From Pseudisothecium myosuroides (taxonomy: Eukaryota; Streptophyta; Bryopsida; Hypnales; Lembophyllaceae), in the NCBI GenBank assembly GCA_951799445.1, contig OX637287.1:16616224-16680223 (forward strand): a DNA stretch of 64,000 nt, read 5' to 3'. How positions within the stretch are numbered: position 1 is the stretch's first letter; every line of letters begins with the position of its first letter. Under the pieces are notes generated by a model. The model saw only the letters and a program-made list of their open reading frames with translations. It searched no databases and was not told the DNA's origin. Below, one piece after another: positions 63,268-64,000 of the stretch. Made by a program: the position numbers and the translations under genes.

Positions 63268-64000
63268 AAATTTGGAGTGACACGGAACTATTTTCTTTAG
63301 ACTATAATGTTCTACACTATCGTATAATGTACTTCTATTCTAAAAGATTTAGATTTTTTGAACATAATTTGTATTTGATATCATTTTCTTCATTTTTTTC
63401 CAAAAATTCATGGTAATTTGAAATTTTCACAGTTCTTTTTGGAAATTTGATGATAAATAGTAGACATGCGATCTCATTTATGAAAAATAAAACCAAAAAA
63501 TTTCACTCAAAAATAGCAAAGAAATGGAAGATATAGATTTTGGGTCTTTCAAGTTTGACTCCACGGTCATAGGCTCCATCATTTAGGGGGTTATGATTCC
63601 ATAAAGTTCTAAACAATGGCTTCCAAATTGACTCAATTTCACAAATGCATGAATGATGAATGGCAGCGGTGAATTGACCTCCTTGTGCTTAATTAATTTA
63701 GCTTCTACATCTCTTTGAGCTAATTTGAAACCTTTGATTGCAAATATGAATTCAAAATTTGCAAATTTTATCATGCGTGGCAAATAAAAAGTTCTTGAGT
63801 TTTCTCCAAGGATAAAATCGGACACTAGCAAGAGGGTTGGTTCACCCTTGCCTGAATGAACATCATGCCAAGAAGTGGAACTTCCTTCGCGACAAATGCT
63901 TAGTTGACCACACTGATGACTAAGATACTTTGATATACCGTAGATATCACCCCAAGTACCGCCCAAGTATTGCATGAGTATTGAAGAAATATCTGGCCAC
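63268..64000. other. AT-rich end of window, no gene seen
   Basis: A minus-strand open frame at 63583-63975 shows no recognisable domain and continues toward the window edge; not supported as a gene. Confidence 0.4.

Noticed and set aside
63583..63975. 130-codon minus frame at the window edge
   Set aside because: No recognisable domain and it lies in AT-rich repeat-like DNA.

Overview
The window is nuclear DNA of a land plant. The evidence is split plant genes with GT-AG introns, two histone H3 genes with the plant H3.3 residues (Thr31, Tyr41, His87, Leu90), a plant-type PTEN2 phosphatase, an NRT1/PTR-family transporter, a plant-type QCR8 and a plastid-type alpha/beta hydrolase. AT-rich spacers are full of small DNA transposons. 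A seed-free plant (bryophyte or similar) is my guess; the sequence does not settle the species.

Layout. 1-3.6 kb: AT-rich spacer with a 921-bp TTAA-flanked element (45-965) and a TAAGG-TIR element. 3.7-5.8 kb: histone H3.3 copy A (+). 7.1-10.4 kb: alpha/beta hydrolase (-), 8 exons. 10.9-12.5 kb: a 1.3-kb palindromic TTAA element interrupted by a Stowaway-type element and abutted by a foldback MITE. 12.7-18.1 kb: transposon remnants. 18.2-20 kb: histone H3.3 copy B (+), encoding the same protein as copy A. 20-29 kb: AT-rich DNA with MITEs and no recognised gene. 30.1-32.7 kb: 3-ketodihydrosphingosine reductase (-), 4 exons. 33-39 kb: a broken hAT transposase gene carrying two nested insertions. 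39-45 kb: repeats and spacer. 45.1-48.9 kb: NPF transporter (+), 6 exons. 50 kb: nested TTAA and TAAGG-TIR elements. 52-52.8 kb: QCR8 (+). 55.1-60.9 kb: PTEN2-like phosphatase (+), 13 exons. 61-64 kb: repeats.

The genes are ordinary housekeeping or metabolic loci with no operon-like link: chromatin (two H3.3), sphingolipid synthesis (KDSR), respiration (QCR8), peptide/nitrate-type transport (NPF), phosphoinositide signalling (PTEN2) and a probable plastid hydrolase. The H3.3 pair, 14 kb apart in the same orientation with identical exon structure, is a duplication.

Most notable observations: (1) both H3.3 genes carry, 55-56 nt after the stop, a 6-bp-stem/4-nt-loop hairpin followed by ACCA, with the architecture of the metazoan and algal histone mRNA 3' stem-loop, just after an AATAAA; (2) a family of TTAA-flanked elements whose TTAA duplication is shown by an insertion in the hAT gene: removing it and a neighbouring CACTA-like insertion restores the conserved hAT dimerisation motif in frame; (3) a palindromic TTAA element whose intact arm preserves the empty site of the Stowaway insertion in the other arm; (4) three foldback MITEs each centred on an ABRE/G-box-like palindrome.
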